Assembly: GCA_003137135.1 (NCBI GenBank)
Contig: PLFB01000131.1
Coordinates: forward strand, 46,900 to 96,509
Source of the DNA: Acetobacteraceae bacterium
GTDB lineage: Bacteria > Pseudomonadota > Alphaproteobacteria > Acetobacterales > Acetobacteraceae
Reading direction: 5' to 3'
Length of the DNA: 49,610 nucleotides
Shown: positions 34,183 through 42,062 of the stretch, in pieces
Layout: every line of letters starts with the position of its first letter
Position numbering within the stretch: the stretch's first letter is position 1
Position numbers and translations under genes: made by a program
The notes under the pieces: generated by a model
Databases searched by the model: none
What the model saw: only the letters and a program-made list of their open reading frames with translations
Told to the model about the DNA's origin: nothing

Positions 34183-35733
34183 ATGCCGATTTTTGCCGAA
34201 GGGGCGCTGAATACGACGGCGTTGATCGTGCCGGACCTTTATGTGCAGATCGTGGCACCGCAGAGCCTTTTGCTGAATGGTGTGCCGACCGATACGCTTG
34301 GCGTAGTGGGCACGGCGAGCTGGGGTCCGGTAGGGGAGCCGACTATTATTGGCAGCATGAGCGGATATGCCGCGGCGTTTGGGCCGGTGATGGCGCGCAA
34401 ATACGACATGGGCACGCAGGTGGCGACCGCCGTGCAGCAGGGCGCGGCGAATTTCCTCTGTGTGCGCGTGACGGATGGCACCGATAGCGCCGCTTCGGTT
34501 TCCGTGCTTGGCGCTATCACGTTTACCGCGCTCTATACCGGCAGCCTGGGGAATTTGCTGACCCTGACGCTGGCGCCTGGCTCGGCGGCGAATTCCTGGA
34601 GTTTGACCGTTGCACTGCCGGGGCAGAGCCCGGAGATTTTCAATAACATTGTGGGTAGCGGCACGGCTTTTTGGAGCAACCTGGCCGAGGCGGTGAATGC
34701 CGGGAATGGCGCGCTGCGCGGGCCGTCGCAGCTTGTTGTGGCTTCCACCTCGGGCTCCGGCGCGGTGGCGGTGGCGCAGAGCTATCCGTTCACCGCCGGG
34801 ACGCCGGGCACAGATGGCGCCGGCACGGTGACCGCGGCGACTCTGGTTGGCAGCGACACGTTGCCGCGGCAGGGCATGTACGCGCTGCGCGGACAGGGCT
34901 GTGCGCTTGCGGTGCTGGCCGATACCGATGACTCCACGCAGTGGAGCACGCAGGTGGCGTTTGGCCTCTCCGAGGCCGTTTATATGATTTTGACGGGGCC
35001 GGCGGGCGATAACATTGCAAACGCGGTTACCGTGAAGGCGGAGGCCGGCATTGATAGTTATGCGGCCAAAATGATGTTTGGCGATTGGATTTATTGGTAC
35101 GATCAGGCCAATGCCTTGACCAGGCTGGTGTCTCCGCAGGGGTTTGTGGCCGGGCGGTTGGCGAATTTATCGCCGGAACAATCGCCCTTGAACAAGCCGC
35201 TTTATGGCGTGATCGGCTCGCAAAAATCCGGGCAGCCGGGCGGCAGCACGGTGACGACCTACGCGACGGCTGATCTCACGGCGCTGCTTTCCGCCGGGAT
35301 TGACGTGATTGCCAATCCGCAGCCGGGTGGGGCGTTCTGGGGCGTGCGGGGCGGTCATAATTCTTCGTCGAACGCGGCGACGGATGGGGATAATTATACG
35401 CGGCTGACGAATTATATCGCCAGCACCCTGTCCGCCGGAATGGGCGCGTATGTGGGGCAATTGGTGAACAGCACGCTGTTTCAAAATATTCGCGCGACGC
35501 TGATGGCGTTCCTGAACGGGCTGCTGGGGCAGGGGCTGCTGGGGAGTACCGATGGCTCGCTGCCATTCGCGGTGGTTTGCGATACCACCAACAACCCGGC
35601 GAGCCGTACCGGATTGGGCTATGTGCAGGCGGACGTGCAGGTGCAGTATCAGGCGATCAACGAGAAATTCATCGTGAATGTGCAAGGCGGGCAGACCGTG
35701 CAGGTGACCAGACAGACGACGCCGAGCATTTGA
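34183..35733 (+). CDS. Tail sheath protein
   Basis: 516 residues from ATG 34183, with AAAGGAG 6-7 bases upstream. The sequence shows the sheath family layout: VPDLYVQIVAPQSL at the start, GVVGTASWGPVGEP, a variable protruding domain, and a C-terminal domain with DNYTRLTNYIASTL and LGYVQADVQVQYQAINEKFI. It forms the contractile outer tube, which identifies the phage as myovirus type. Confidence 0.93.
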   Translation: MPIFAEGALNTTALIVPDLYVQIVAPQSLLLNGVPTDTLGVVGTASWGPVGEPTIIGSMSGYAAAFGPVMARKYDMGTQVATAVQQGAANFLCVRVTDGTDSAASVSVLGAITFTALYTGSLGNLLTLTLAPGSAANSWSLTVALPGQSPEIFNNIVGSGTAFWSNLAEAVNAGNGALRGPSQLVVASTSGSGAVAVAQSYPFTAGTPGTDGAGTVTAATLVGSDTLPRQGMYALRGQGCALAVLADTDDSTQWSTQVAFGLSEAVYMILTGPAGDNIANAVTVKAEAGIDSYAAKMMFGDWIYWYDQANALTRLVSPQGFVAGRLANLSPEQSPLNKPLYGVIGSQKSGQPGGSTVTTYATADLTALLSAGIDVIANPQPGGAFWGVRGGHNSSSNAATDGDNYTRLTNYIASTLSAGMGAYVGQLVNSTLFQNIRATLMAFLNGLLGQGLLGSTDGSLPFAVVCDTTNNPASRTGLGYVQADVQVQYQAINEKFIVNVQGGQTVQVTRQTTPSI

Positions 35734-35749
35734 TGAGAAGGAGTTTCTG

Positions 35750-36178
35750 ATGCCGTTTAATACGTTTTCGGTTGGCAGCGATTGCCAGCTGGTTGTGATG
35801 GGGCCGTTCGGGCGCGTCGATCTTTCCTATGTGACGGGATTTGAGGCGCACCAGGTGACGCAGTCCGTGCGGGTGGATTGCCTGGACGGGTCACAACTGG
35901 GCGCGGAATTGCCGAGGGGATGGAGCGGTACGTTTACTCTGGACCGTGGATCGCCGGTGGCGGATGATTTTATTGCCGCAATCGAACAGGCCTATTTTAA
36001 TGGTCAGTCGATTTCCGCTGGTACGCTGTACCAGTATGTGAATGAGCCGGATGGCTCGACATCGACCTACCAGTTCAGCGGAGCCGTGTTCAAGCTGACT
36101 TCGGCGGGCGCGTATCGCGGTGATGCGCCGGTGGCGCAGCGGCTTGACTTTTACGCGTCCAGCCGGATGAGCGTGTGA
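35750..36178 (+). CDS. Tail tube protein
   Basis: 142 residues, ATG 35750 after AAGGAG. It is beta-rich with GSDCQLVVMGPFGRVDL, LPRGWSGTFTLDRGS and a C-terminal QRLDFYASSRM. Position directly after the sheath gene and size fit the inner tube protein that polymerises under the sheath. It overlaps the next start (TGATG). Confidence 0.88.
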   Translation: MPFNTFSVGSDCQLVVMGPFGRVDLSYVTGFEAHQVTQSVRVDCLDGSQLGAELPRGWSGTFTLDRGSPVADDFIAAIEQAYFNGQSISAGTLYQYVNEPDGSTSTYQFSGAVFKLTSAGAYRGDAPVAQRLDFYASSRMSV

Positions 36179-36480
36179 TGGATAGGGTGATCACGGATAA
36201 GGCTGGACGGACGCTGACGCTGCGGCGGGTGGGCGTGCTGGAGACGTTGCGCCTGTACAAAGCCTTGGGCCCGGAACTTTCGGTGAACGAGGCTTATATG
36301 GGACTGGCGATGATTGCGGCCTCGGTTGCCGTGCTCGACGGCGTGCCGTTGCCGTTTCCCCATGGCGAGGCGGGGGTTGAGGCGTCGCTCGAGCGGTTGG
36401 GAGAGGATGGGGCGGCCGCGGTCGCCGCGGCGATTTCGCCGCCGAAGCTGGAAAGCGTGGTGGCGCAGGCGGGAAACTGA
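36178..36480 (+). CDS. Tail assembly chaperone, short form
   Basis: 100 residues ending in TGA at 36478. It is a helical protein (LTLRRVGVLETLRLYKALG, EASLERLGEDGAAAVAAAI) lying between tube and tape-measure position, exactly where gpG-type (lambda) or gpE-type (P2) chaperones are found. The last codons are GCG GGA AAC TGA, so the slippery heptamer GGGAAAC abuts the stop. This form would be the major product. Confidence 0.85.
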   Translation: MDRVITDKAGRTLTLRRVGVLETLRLYKALGPELSVNEAYMGLAMIAASVAVLDGVPLPFPHGEAGVEASLERLGEDGAAAVAAAISPPKLESVVAQAGN

Positions 36481-36647
36481 GCCGGCACCCTGGGCTGATT
36501 GATTGCCTGTATTTGGTGAAGTGCGGGGTGCCGTACGATATGGCCTTTGGCTTCGATGAAGCTGAACGGATGGCTTACGTTGTGACCTTTGGAAGTTTGG
36601 AGGGTTTACATTTTGATTGGCGGCGCCTCCGATGGAATGAGATCTAG
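36178..36647 (+). CDS. Tail assembly chaperone, -1 frameshift extended form
   Basis: Slipping back one base on GGGAAAC (36471-36477) moves ribosomes from GGA-AAC into the -1 frame, which continues CTG AGC CGG CAC and runs open for 56 more codons to TAG at 36645-36647, giving 156 residues. The extension (LSRHPGLIDCLYLVKCG, then YDMAFGFDEAERMAYV) has the alpha-helical, charged character of the T-domain in such fusions. Families of this kind require both forms for tail assembly. The next gene begins inside the extension, with its ribosome site at 36599-36604. Confidence 0.82.
36471..36480 (+). other. Programmed -1 frameshift site
   Basis: G GGA AAC in the zero frame is a classical X XXY YYZ slippery heptamer, directly followed by TGA. 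A GC-rich segment follows (GCCGGCACCCTGGGCTG) that could form a stimulatory hairpin. Lambda uses GGGAAAG at the same functional place. Confidence 0.85.
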
Positions 36648-37485
36648 GGTTGGCGCGAAGGACGTCGTCCGGTTGCCGCGGCTCGGCGGCGCGGGTGGCC
36701 GATTGCAAGAGATCCAGAGATATGCGGCGGGAATTGGCCGGGCGACGTATCGATCGGTTGCTCCGTGCCCAGTGTTTTGGCGCAAACCGGGTCTGAAACG
36801 GGTACCAGCCTCGCCGTTGCGTTCGCAGCGGTGGCTGGATCACGCGGTCCTGCCGGCGGATTGGACTTGGGCGGCGCCGATGGGACGAAGGGCAATCGGA
36901 AACGTCTCGCGCGCCAGCGGCCTGGCTTTAGGGCAAATGGAGAGCTTGACGGAAATGGGGGCTGCGAAGCGAATTCGTTTGCCGAGTCGACAGCTGCTAA
37001 TTGCAGACGCGTGGCGGGCCGGAAAGCCGGCATTTATGAGACGCTCGTTGCGCTTATTGGAGAGTGTCGCGGGACATGCACGCGGCGTTAAAGTTATTGC
37101 GACTTCGGATGGAAATGGTCTTGGATTGAGAAGCGTGGCTAAATTTCTGCCAAGCGTGGCGCCGATTCGCGTGCCGGCCGAAACCGGGGCGCCCTTTCAC
37201 GAGCGAGAAAAGTCCGGCTCTTGGCTTAATCCTTCGTCATTGGCGACGCCGGGGGTTGGAAATTCTCAAGACGCCGCGGCGGTGAATTTGCCGACAAGAA
37301 CGCTGCCCCACGGCGCATTGTCTAAGCCGGCGGCGCATGAGGAGACGGTGCGTTTTGCGCGCGGGTCGGTTCGCCGCGCGGTCGAAAACTTCTTCGCCGA
37401 ACAGGTTCGGCTGCCGCCGTCGGGTTTCGGCGGTTTTGATCCACGATTAACGCCTGCTTGGGCTGGCTTGCAAATTCCGGGATGA
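36613..37485 (+). CDS. Short protein in the tape-measure slot
   Basis: 290 residues from TTG 36613, which has GGAGGG 8 bases before it; ATG 36637 is an alternative. It lies between the chaperone and the gpU-like gene, where contractile phages place a tape measure usually over 600 residues long. This one is Arg-rich, has no hydrophobic segments and few predicted long helices except RRAVENFFAEQVRL near the end. The last 40 residues (PPSGFGGFDPRLTPAWAG) look like conserved phage sequence. It could be an unusually short tape measure, a remnant after deletion, or another tail protein. It overlaps the next gene by ATGA. Confidence 0.55.
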   Translation: MIGGASDGMRSRVGAKDVVRLPRLGGAGGRLQEIQRYAAGIGRATYRSVAPCPVFWRKPGLKRVPASPLRSQRWLDHAVLPADWTWAAPMGRRAIGNVSRASGLALGQMESLTEMGAAKRIRLPSRQLLIADAWRAGKPAFMRRSLRLLESVAGHARGVKVIATSDGNGLGLRSVAKFLPSVAPIRVPAETGAPFHEREKSGSWLNPSSLATPGVGNSQDAAAVNLPTRTLPHGALSKPAAHEETVRFARGSVRRAVENFFAEQVRLPPSGFGGFDPRLTPAWAGLQIPG

Positions 37486-38189
37486 ATGCGATGGGCCAGG
37501 TCGTCATCACGCTGGGCGGCGTGACGTTTCAAGATTTTGAGGTGCCGCAAAAAATCGCTGTGCAAGGCGGACAGCGTGTCGCCGTTCATCCGTTGATCGG
37601 CGGTGGCCAGGTTGTTGACATGCTGGGCGACGATCCCGGAAAAATCTCGTTTTCGGGGATTTTTTCAGGCGCCGACGCTGCGTCGCGCGCGCAGATTCTC
37701 GATGCCGCGACGGCGGCCGGCGCGCAGCTTGCGCTTTTCTGGGACAGTTTTTTTTATACGGTGATGATTGAAGAGTTTTCGGTTGCGTATGAAAAACCTT
37801 GGTGGATACCGTTTTCCTTGACATGCGTGGTGGCGGTTGATCCGGTGGCCGTGATCGCCGCGGCGGTTGCCTCCCTTGGCGACCTGGTCGCAGACGACGT
37901 CGCCTCGGCGGTTGGACTTTCGGGGCAGGCCGGCATGGCTTTATCGCTCGGCGGTGGCGCGACGGTCACCGCCTTGGCGAGCGCGCAGAATCTGGTTTCC
38001 GCGGGGCTGACGGTAGCGAACAGCGCGCTGAGCGCAGGCGCCGCCAGCCTGACGGGTGCCGCGACCGCCGCGAGCGGGATTACCGGCTTGACGGAGGTCG
38101 TGGCTTCGGCGGGTCAGCTCGCGGCCTTGTCAAGCATGAGCGGGTATGTCAATCGCGCGGCCATGAATGCCGCTGTGGCGGCGCTATGA
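37482..38189 (+). CDS. Tail protein, gpU-like
   Basis: 235 residues from ATG 37482, overlapping the previous TGA. The N-terminal 110 residues (VVITLGGVTFQDFEVPQKI, GKISFSGIFSG, AQLALFWDSFFYTVMIEEF) have the pattern of P2 gpU-type tail proteins. The C-terminal half is a long Ala/Ser/Gly-rich region predicted to be helical. GpU-type proteins link tube and baseplate hub. Its stop overlaps the next start (ATGA). Confidence 0.7.
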   Translation: MNAMGQVVITLGGVTFQDFEVPQKIAVQGGQRVAVHPLIGGGQVVDMLGDDPGKISFSGIFSGADAASRAQILDAATAAGAQLALFWDSFFYTVMIEEFSVAYEKPWWIPFSLTCVVAVDPVAVIAAAVASLGDLVADDVASAVGLSGQAGMALSLGGGATVTALASAQNLVSAGLTVANSALSAGAASLTGAATAASGITGLTEVVASAGQLAALSSMSGYVNRAAMNAAVAAL

Positions 38190-38374
38190 CGGCGCAGACG
38201 GTGACGGTCGTCGGCGGCAATCTGTTCGCTCTGGCCGCGCTCTATTTGAATGACGCGACGCAGTGGATACGGATCGCTCAGGCGAATAACATTGTTGATC
38301 CGCAGCTTGTCGGCATAGCGACCCTGGTGATTCCGCCGGTCGATCCGACGGCCGGAGGCGGTATTGCCGGTTAG
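38186..38374 (+). CDS. LysM-like baseplate protein, gpX-like
   Basis: 62 residues. The sequence VTVVGGNLFALAALYLND, WIRIAQANNI and LVIPPVDPTAGG follows the LysM-type layout of P2 gpX, a small protein between gpU- and gpD-like genes. It probably contributes to the baseplate hub. It overlaps both neighbours by a few bases. Confidence 0.78.
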   Translation: MTAQTVTVVGGNLFALAALYLNDATQWIRIAQANNIVDPQLVGIATLVIPPVDPTAGGGIAG

Positions 38375-39347
38375 CCAGCCGCAGGTGCAGGTGAGCGCCG
38401 GCGGCGGCGTGCTGCCTGGCGTCATCTCGGTTGAGATCGAGCACGTGGGTTATTTTGCCGCGGGCCGATTTGTGGTGGTTTGCGCGCTCGGCGCCGTGCT
38501 GACCGCCGGAGCCTCGTATTTTCTGGCGCTCGGGGCCGCGACGGTTTCGATCAATATCGGCGTTGCCGCGGCGCCATCGGCCAACATTTTCACCGGACAA
38601 ATTGATCATATCCGGGTTGACCTTTTGGAGAGTACCGCGACGCTGACCGGGCGGGATCTTTCCTGCCTGCTGATCGACAGTGAAATTGCCGAGACGTTTG
38701 CCAATCAGACGTCCAGCCAGATTGCCGTAACGATTGCCGGCCGTCACCAATTGCAGGCGAACGTGACGCCGACGAGCACGCCGGTTGGGCAGTATTATGA
38801 CCTGGACCACGCGAGAAGCGCTTTGGGGTTGCATTCGCGCGCGGGCACGGAATGGAATCTGCTGTCCTGGCTGGCCCTGATCGAGGGATTCTGGCTATCG
38901 GTCACAGGAACGACGTTGAATTTCGGCGCGGCCGTGGCGAGCGCTTCGATGGCATTGACGCCTGGCGACTGCATTGAGCTTGCGTTGGACTTGGCCACCG
39001 CGATTCCGGTTACGGCGAAGGTGAAGTCTTGGAATACGCGGCAAAAAACCGTGGTCCAGCAGATCGCCGGAGCGGGTTCTGGTACAGGTTCGACCTTGAT
39101 CCGTCCCAATCTGACAGGACAGCAGGCCGCGGCTTACGCGATGAATCACATGTCGAACCTGACGCGGCAGAGAAGCATGGTTGCGCTGACCATGCCAGGC
39201 GAATTGACCTTGCTTCCGGGATCCACGATTGCGTTGAGCCAAACGAATACACCGTTCGACCAAACGTTTAGTATCGAAACGATCAGGCGGTCGATGGATG
39301 CACGGCGCGGATTCACGCAAGCCATTTGCGCTTATGCGGTGTCTTGA
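38364..39347 (+). CDS. Baseplate hub protein, gpD-like
   Basis: 327 residues from TTG 38364, which overlaps the gpX-like stop. It contains EIEHVGYFAAGRFVVVCALG, FTGQIDHIRVDLLESTATLTGRDLSCLLID in segments, and a C-terminal PGELTLLPGSTIALSQ, the usual order of a P2 gpD / Mu gp44-like hub. It should form the trimeric hub on which the spike sits. Confidence 0.82.
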   Translation: MPVSQPQVQVSAGGGVLPGVISVEIEHVGYFAAGRFVVVCALGAVLTAGASYFLALGAATVSINIGVAAAPSANIFTGQIDHIRVDLLESTATLTGRDLSCLLIDSEIAETFANQTSSQIAVTIAGRHQLQANVTPTSTPVGQYYDLDHARSALGLHSRAGTEWNLLSWLALIEGFWLSVTGTTLNFGAAVASASMALTPGDCIELALDLATAIPVTAKVKSWNTRQKTVVQQIAGAGSGTGSTLIRPNLTGQQAAAYAMNHMSNLTRQRSMVALTMPGELTLLPGSTIALSQTNTPFDQTFSIETIRRSMDARRGFTQAICAYAVS

Positions 39348-39356
39348 GGGGGCGAT

Positions 39357-39902
39357 TTGGATCAGTTTTGGAATGCCGTCAAGGCGCGAGCGGGCGGGAT
39401 GGACGGCCTGGCGGGGGTTGCGCGGTTTGGGCTGGTTTCGAGTTTTGATCCGTCCGCCTATGCGGCGCGTGTGATGATGCAGCCTGAAAATGTGCTGAGT
39501 GGCTGGCTGCCGATCTTATCCGCATGGGTGGGGGCTGGGTGGGGGCTGGCGGCGCCGCTGACGCCGGGCGACCAGGTTCTCGTGCTCGCGCAGGAAGGGT
39601 ATTCGGAACAGGGTGTGATCGTGGGCTGCGTGTGGTCGGCGGTTGATACGCCATTGCAGGCGCCGGCGGGTGAGCTTTGGCTGCAGCATCAGTCAGGAAG
39701 TTTCGTCAAGTTACTGAATGATGGCACGATTGCGCTGCAGGCCGGCACCGTGAATGTGAAGGGGAATTTGGTGGTGTCCGGCGATATTTCTGACCGGGCC
39801 GGCGCGCATGGCACGCTGGCCGCGTTTCGTGGCGCTTATGACAACCATACGCATGCCGATCCGCAAGGCGGGCAGACGGGCTTGCCGTCGGAGACCGTGT
39901 AA
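39357..39902 (+). CDS. Baseplate spike protein, gpV-like
   Basis: 181 residues from TTG 39357 preceded by a GAGGGGG site. An OB-fold N-terminal domain (GVARFGLVSSFDPSAYAARV, PLTPGDQVLVLAQEG, GVIVGCVWSAVDTP) is followed by a beta-helix and the C-terminal YDNHTHADPQGG, where the HTH triplet is the iron-binding tip of P2-type spikes. It pierces the outer membrane on tail contraction. Its TAA overlaps the next ATG. Confidence 0.9.
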   Translation: MDQFWNAVKARAGGMDGLAGVARFGLVSSFDPSAYAARVMMQPENVLSGWLPILSAWVGAGWGLAAPLTPGDQVLVLAQEGYSEQGVIVGCVWSAVDTPLQAPAGELWLQHQSGSFVKLLNDGTIALQAGTVNVKGNLVVSGDISDRAGAHGTLAAFRGAYDNHTHADPQGGQTGLPSETV

Positions 39903-40264
39903 TGGCCGATCTTGCGCTGACATTTGGCGCGGATCTGGTGGTTGGGCCGACCGGAGATTTGGCCATTGCGGATGGCACCGTGCTGACCCAGCAGCGGGTT
40001 TTGCGGCGGCTGCTGACGAATCCGGGCGGCTATATCTGGCAGCTGACCTATGGCGCCGGGCTGGCGCAGTTTGTCGGCCAGCCGGCGGCGCCGGCGGCGA
40101 TGCAGGCGGTGGCCAGATCGCAGATTCTGCAGGAAACGGCGGTCGCCAATTCGCCGCCGCCCGCGATCGCCGCGAGCGCTGAAAACGACGGGACCGTGAC
40201 GCTCGCCATCGTTTACACCGATGCGGCGGCGCAAGAAACCAGTACCTTGTCCTTCTCGGTGTAA
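39902..40264 (+). CDS. Baseplate wedge protein, gpW / gp25-like
   Basis: 120 residues. DLALTFGADLVVGPTGDLAI, VLTQQRVLRRLLTNPGGYIW and YGAGLAQFVGQ follow the GPW/gp25 family closely. It joins the sheath to the baseplate wedge and starts sheath assembly. The spacing to the next gene is 3 bases. Confidence 0.9.
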   Translation: MADLALTFGADLVVGPTGDLAIADGTVLTQQRVLRRLLTNPGGYIWQLTYGAGLAQFVGQPAAPAAMQAVARSQILQETAVANSPPPAIAASAENDGTVTLAIVYTDAAAQETSTLSFSV

Positions 40265-40267
40265 AAG

Positions 40268-41392
40268 ATGCAGCTATCGCTTCAGAATTTCACGACTTTG
40301 CTGGATGGCATGGCGGCCGCGGTGCAGGGTGCCGCGAGCGCTTTGCTCGACCTCACCGTTGGGTCGGTATTGCGGGCGATTCTGGAGGCCAACGCGTCGC
40401 TGGCGCTTTGGCTGCAATGGCTGATCGTGCAGGTGCTCGCGACCACGCGGCTGGCGACGAGTACAGGTTCGGACTGTGACAGTTTCGGCGCCGATTTTGG
40501 ATTTTTCCGGCTTCCGGCCGCCGCGGCGACGGGCGCTGTGACGTTTTCGCGGTTCACCCCGAGCGTCGCGGCGTTCATTCCGGTCGGCACGAATGTGACC
40601 ACGTCGGATAACTCGCAGAGCTTTACGGTCATCGCGGATACGACGAACCCGGCGTTCAATGCCGCCGGCTCAGGCTATAATCTGGCGGGCGGAATCGCGA
40701 GTTTGACCGTGCTGGCCGCTGCGGCCAGTGCTGGTAGCGCAGGCAATGTGCAACCCGGTAGTATCTCTGTGATCTCGTCGGCGATCTCTGGCGTCGATAC
40801 GGTGACTAACGCTTTGGCGTTCGCGGGTGGCGTCGATGCCGAGAGCGATGCCGCGTTCCGAACCCGGTTTGGCAGCTATCTGGGGAGCCTTTCAAAGGCC
40901 ACCGATGCGGCGATCGGCTCGGCGATCTTGGGCATCCAGCAGGGCCTGAGCTACGTGATCAACGAAAACATCAATCAGGCGGGTGCTGCGCAGATGGGGA
41001 ATTTCGTGGTCACCGTGGATGATGGGTCGGGCGCGCCGCCGGCCGCTCTCATTTCGAATGTGCAGCAAATTGTTGAAGCGCTGCGGCCGGTGGGAAGCAG
41101 TTTTGCGGTGCAGGGGCCGGTGGTGCTGCTGGCCGAGGTATCGATGACGTTGAGCACCCAGGCCGGGGTCTCGCACCAAATCGTGGTCGCCGCCGTGGCT
41201 GGCGCCATCGAGAGTTATATCGACGGCTTGAGCGTTGGGGCGACGCTGAATTATACCAGGTTGGCGCAATTGGCTTACGATGCCTCCAGCGCTGTCACCA
41301 ATGTCTCGGCGGTGGTGTTGAACGGCGGCACGAGCGATCTTGTACCGCCGCTGTTTGGCGCGGTGCGGCCGGGTACGGTCGCGGTTTCGTAA
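40268..41392 (+). CDS. Baseplate J-like protein
   Basis: 374 residues. ALLDLTVGSVLRAILEANAS near the N-terminus, DAESDAAFRTRFGSYLGSLS in the middle and the C-terminal GVSHQIVVAAVAGAIESYID segment are hallmarks of P2 gpJ-type wedge proteins. With the W- and I-like genes it builds the baseplate wedge. The central domain (about 90-180) is beta-rich. Confidence 0.92.
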   Translation: MQLSLQNFTTLLDGMAAAVQGAASALLDLTVGSVLRAILEANASLALWLQWLIVQVLATTRLATSTGSDCDSFGADFGFFRLPAAAATGAVTFSRFTPSVAAFIPVGTNVTTSDNSQSFTVIADTTNPAFNAAGSGYNLAGGIASLTVLAAAASAGSAGNVQPGSISVISSAISGVDTVTNALAFAGGVDAESDAAFRTRFGSYLGSLSKATDAAIGSAILGIQQGLSYVINENINQAGAAQMGNFVVTVDDGSGAPPAALISNVQQIVEALRPVGSSFAVQGPVVLLAEVSMTLSTQAGVSHQIVVAAVAGAIESYIDGLSVGATLNYTRLAQLAYDASSAVTNVSAVVLNGGTSDLVPPLFGAVRPGTVAVS

Positions 41393-41393
41393 C

Positions 41394-42053
41394 ATGATCG
41401 GTGACATCGGTGATTTCGTCGGCCGGCTGAAGGCGGTTTTGCCGGCGCGCTGGTTCGGCGACACGACGCCGATTTTGGACGGGCTGCTGACCGGTTTGGC
41501 GGCGGCCTGGACTGGTCTGTACGGTTTGTTGCAGGACGTGGCGGCGCAGGCGCGGATCGCGACAGCCTCCGGTAGTTTTCTGGACATGGCCTCGGCGGAT
41601 TATTTTGGCGGGGCGCTGCCGCGTGCCGCGGGCGAAAGTGATGCAGCGTTCAGCCTCCGGATCCGCGCCAATCTGCTGGCGCCGCGTGCGACGCGCGCCA
41701 GCGTGGTGGCGGCGCTGACCAATCTGACCGGGCGGGCGCCGGTCATTTTCGAGCCGTTGAATGCCGCTGATACCGGCGGCTATAATTCGGGCTGGCTCGG
41801 TTACGGGGTGGCGGGCGGATATGGCTGCGCGGCCCTGCCGTTTCAGTTTTTTGTCACCGGCTACCGGCCCAACGCCGCGCCGGTGAGCAATGCGGGCGGC
41901 TACGGCATTGGCCCCGGCGGCTACAATACCGCGCCGATGTTTTACGCCAGTCTGGAAAACGTTGGCGGTGCGGTGACCGATTCCGACCTCTACGCCGCGG
42001 TCGCATCGGTGCTGCCGACGGCGAGTATTGCTTGGATGAATCTCTCAAACTGA
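41394..42053 (+). CDS. Tail protein, gpI-like
   Basis: 219 residues from ATG 41394. LKAVLPARWFGDTTPILDGL, SGSFLDMASADYFGG and ESDAAFSLRIRANLLAPRAT match gpI-like wedge proteins. The C-terminal part is Gly/Tyr/Asn-rich (GGYNSGWLGYGVAGGYG and GGYGIGPGGYNTAPMFY), less typical of the family, and may be an adapted fibre-binding end. Confidence 0.78.
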   Translation: MIGDIGDFVGRLKAVLPARWFGDTTPILDGLLTGLAAAWTGLYGLLQDVAAQARIATASGSFLDMASADYFGGALPRAAGESDAAFSLRIRANLLAPRATRASVVAALTNLTGRAPVIFEPLNAADTGGYNSGWLGYGVAGGYGCAALPFQFFVTGYRPNAAPVSNAGGYGIGPGGYNTAPMFYASLENVGGAVTDSDLYAAVASVLPTASIAWMNLSN

Positions 42054-42062
42054 GGACCTCGC

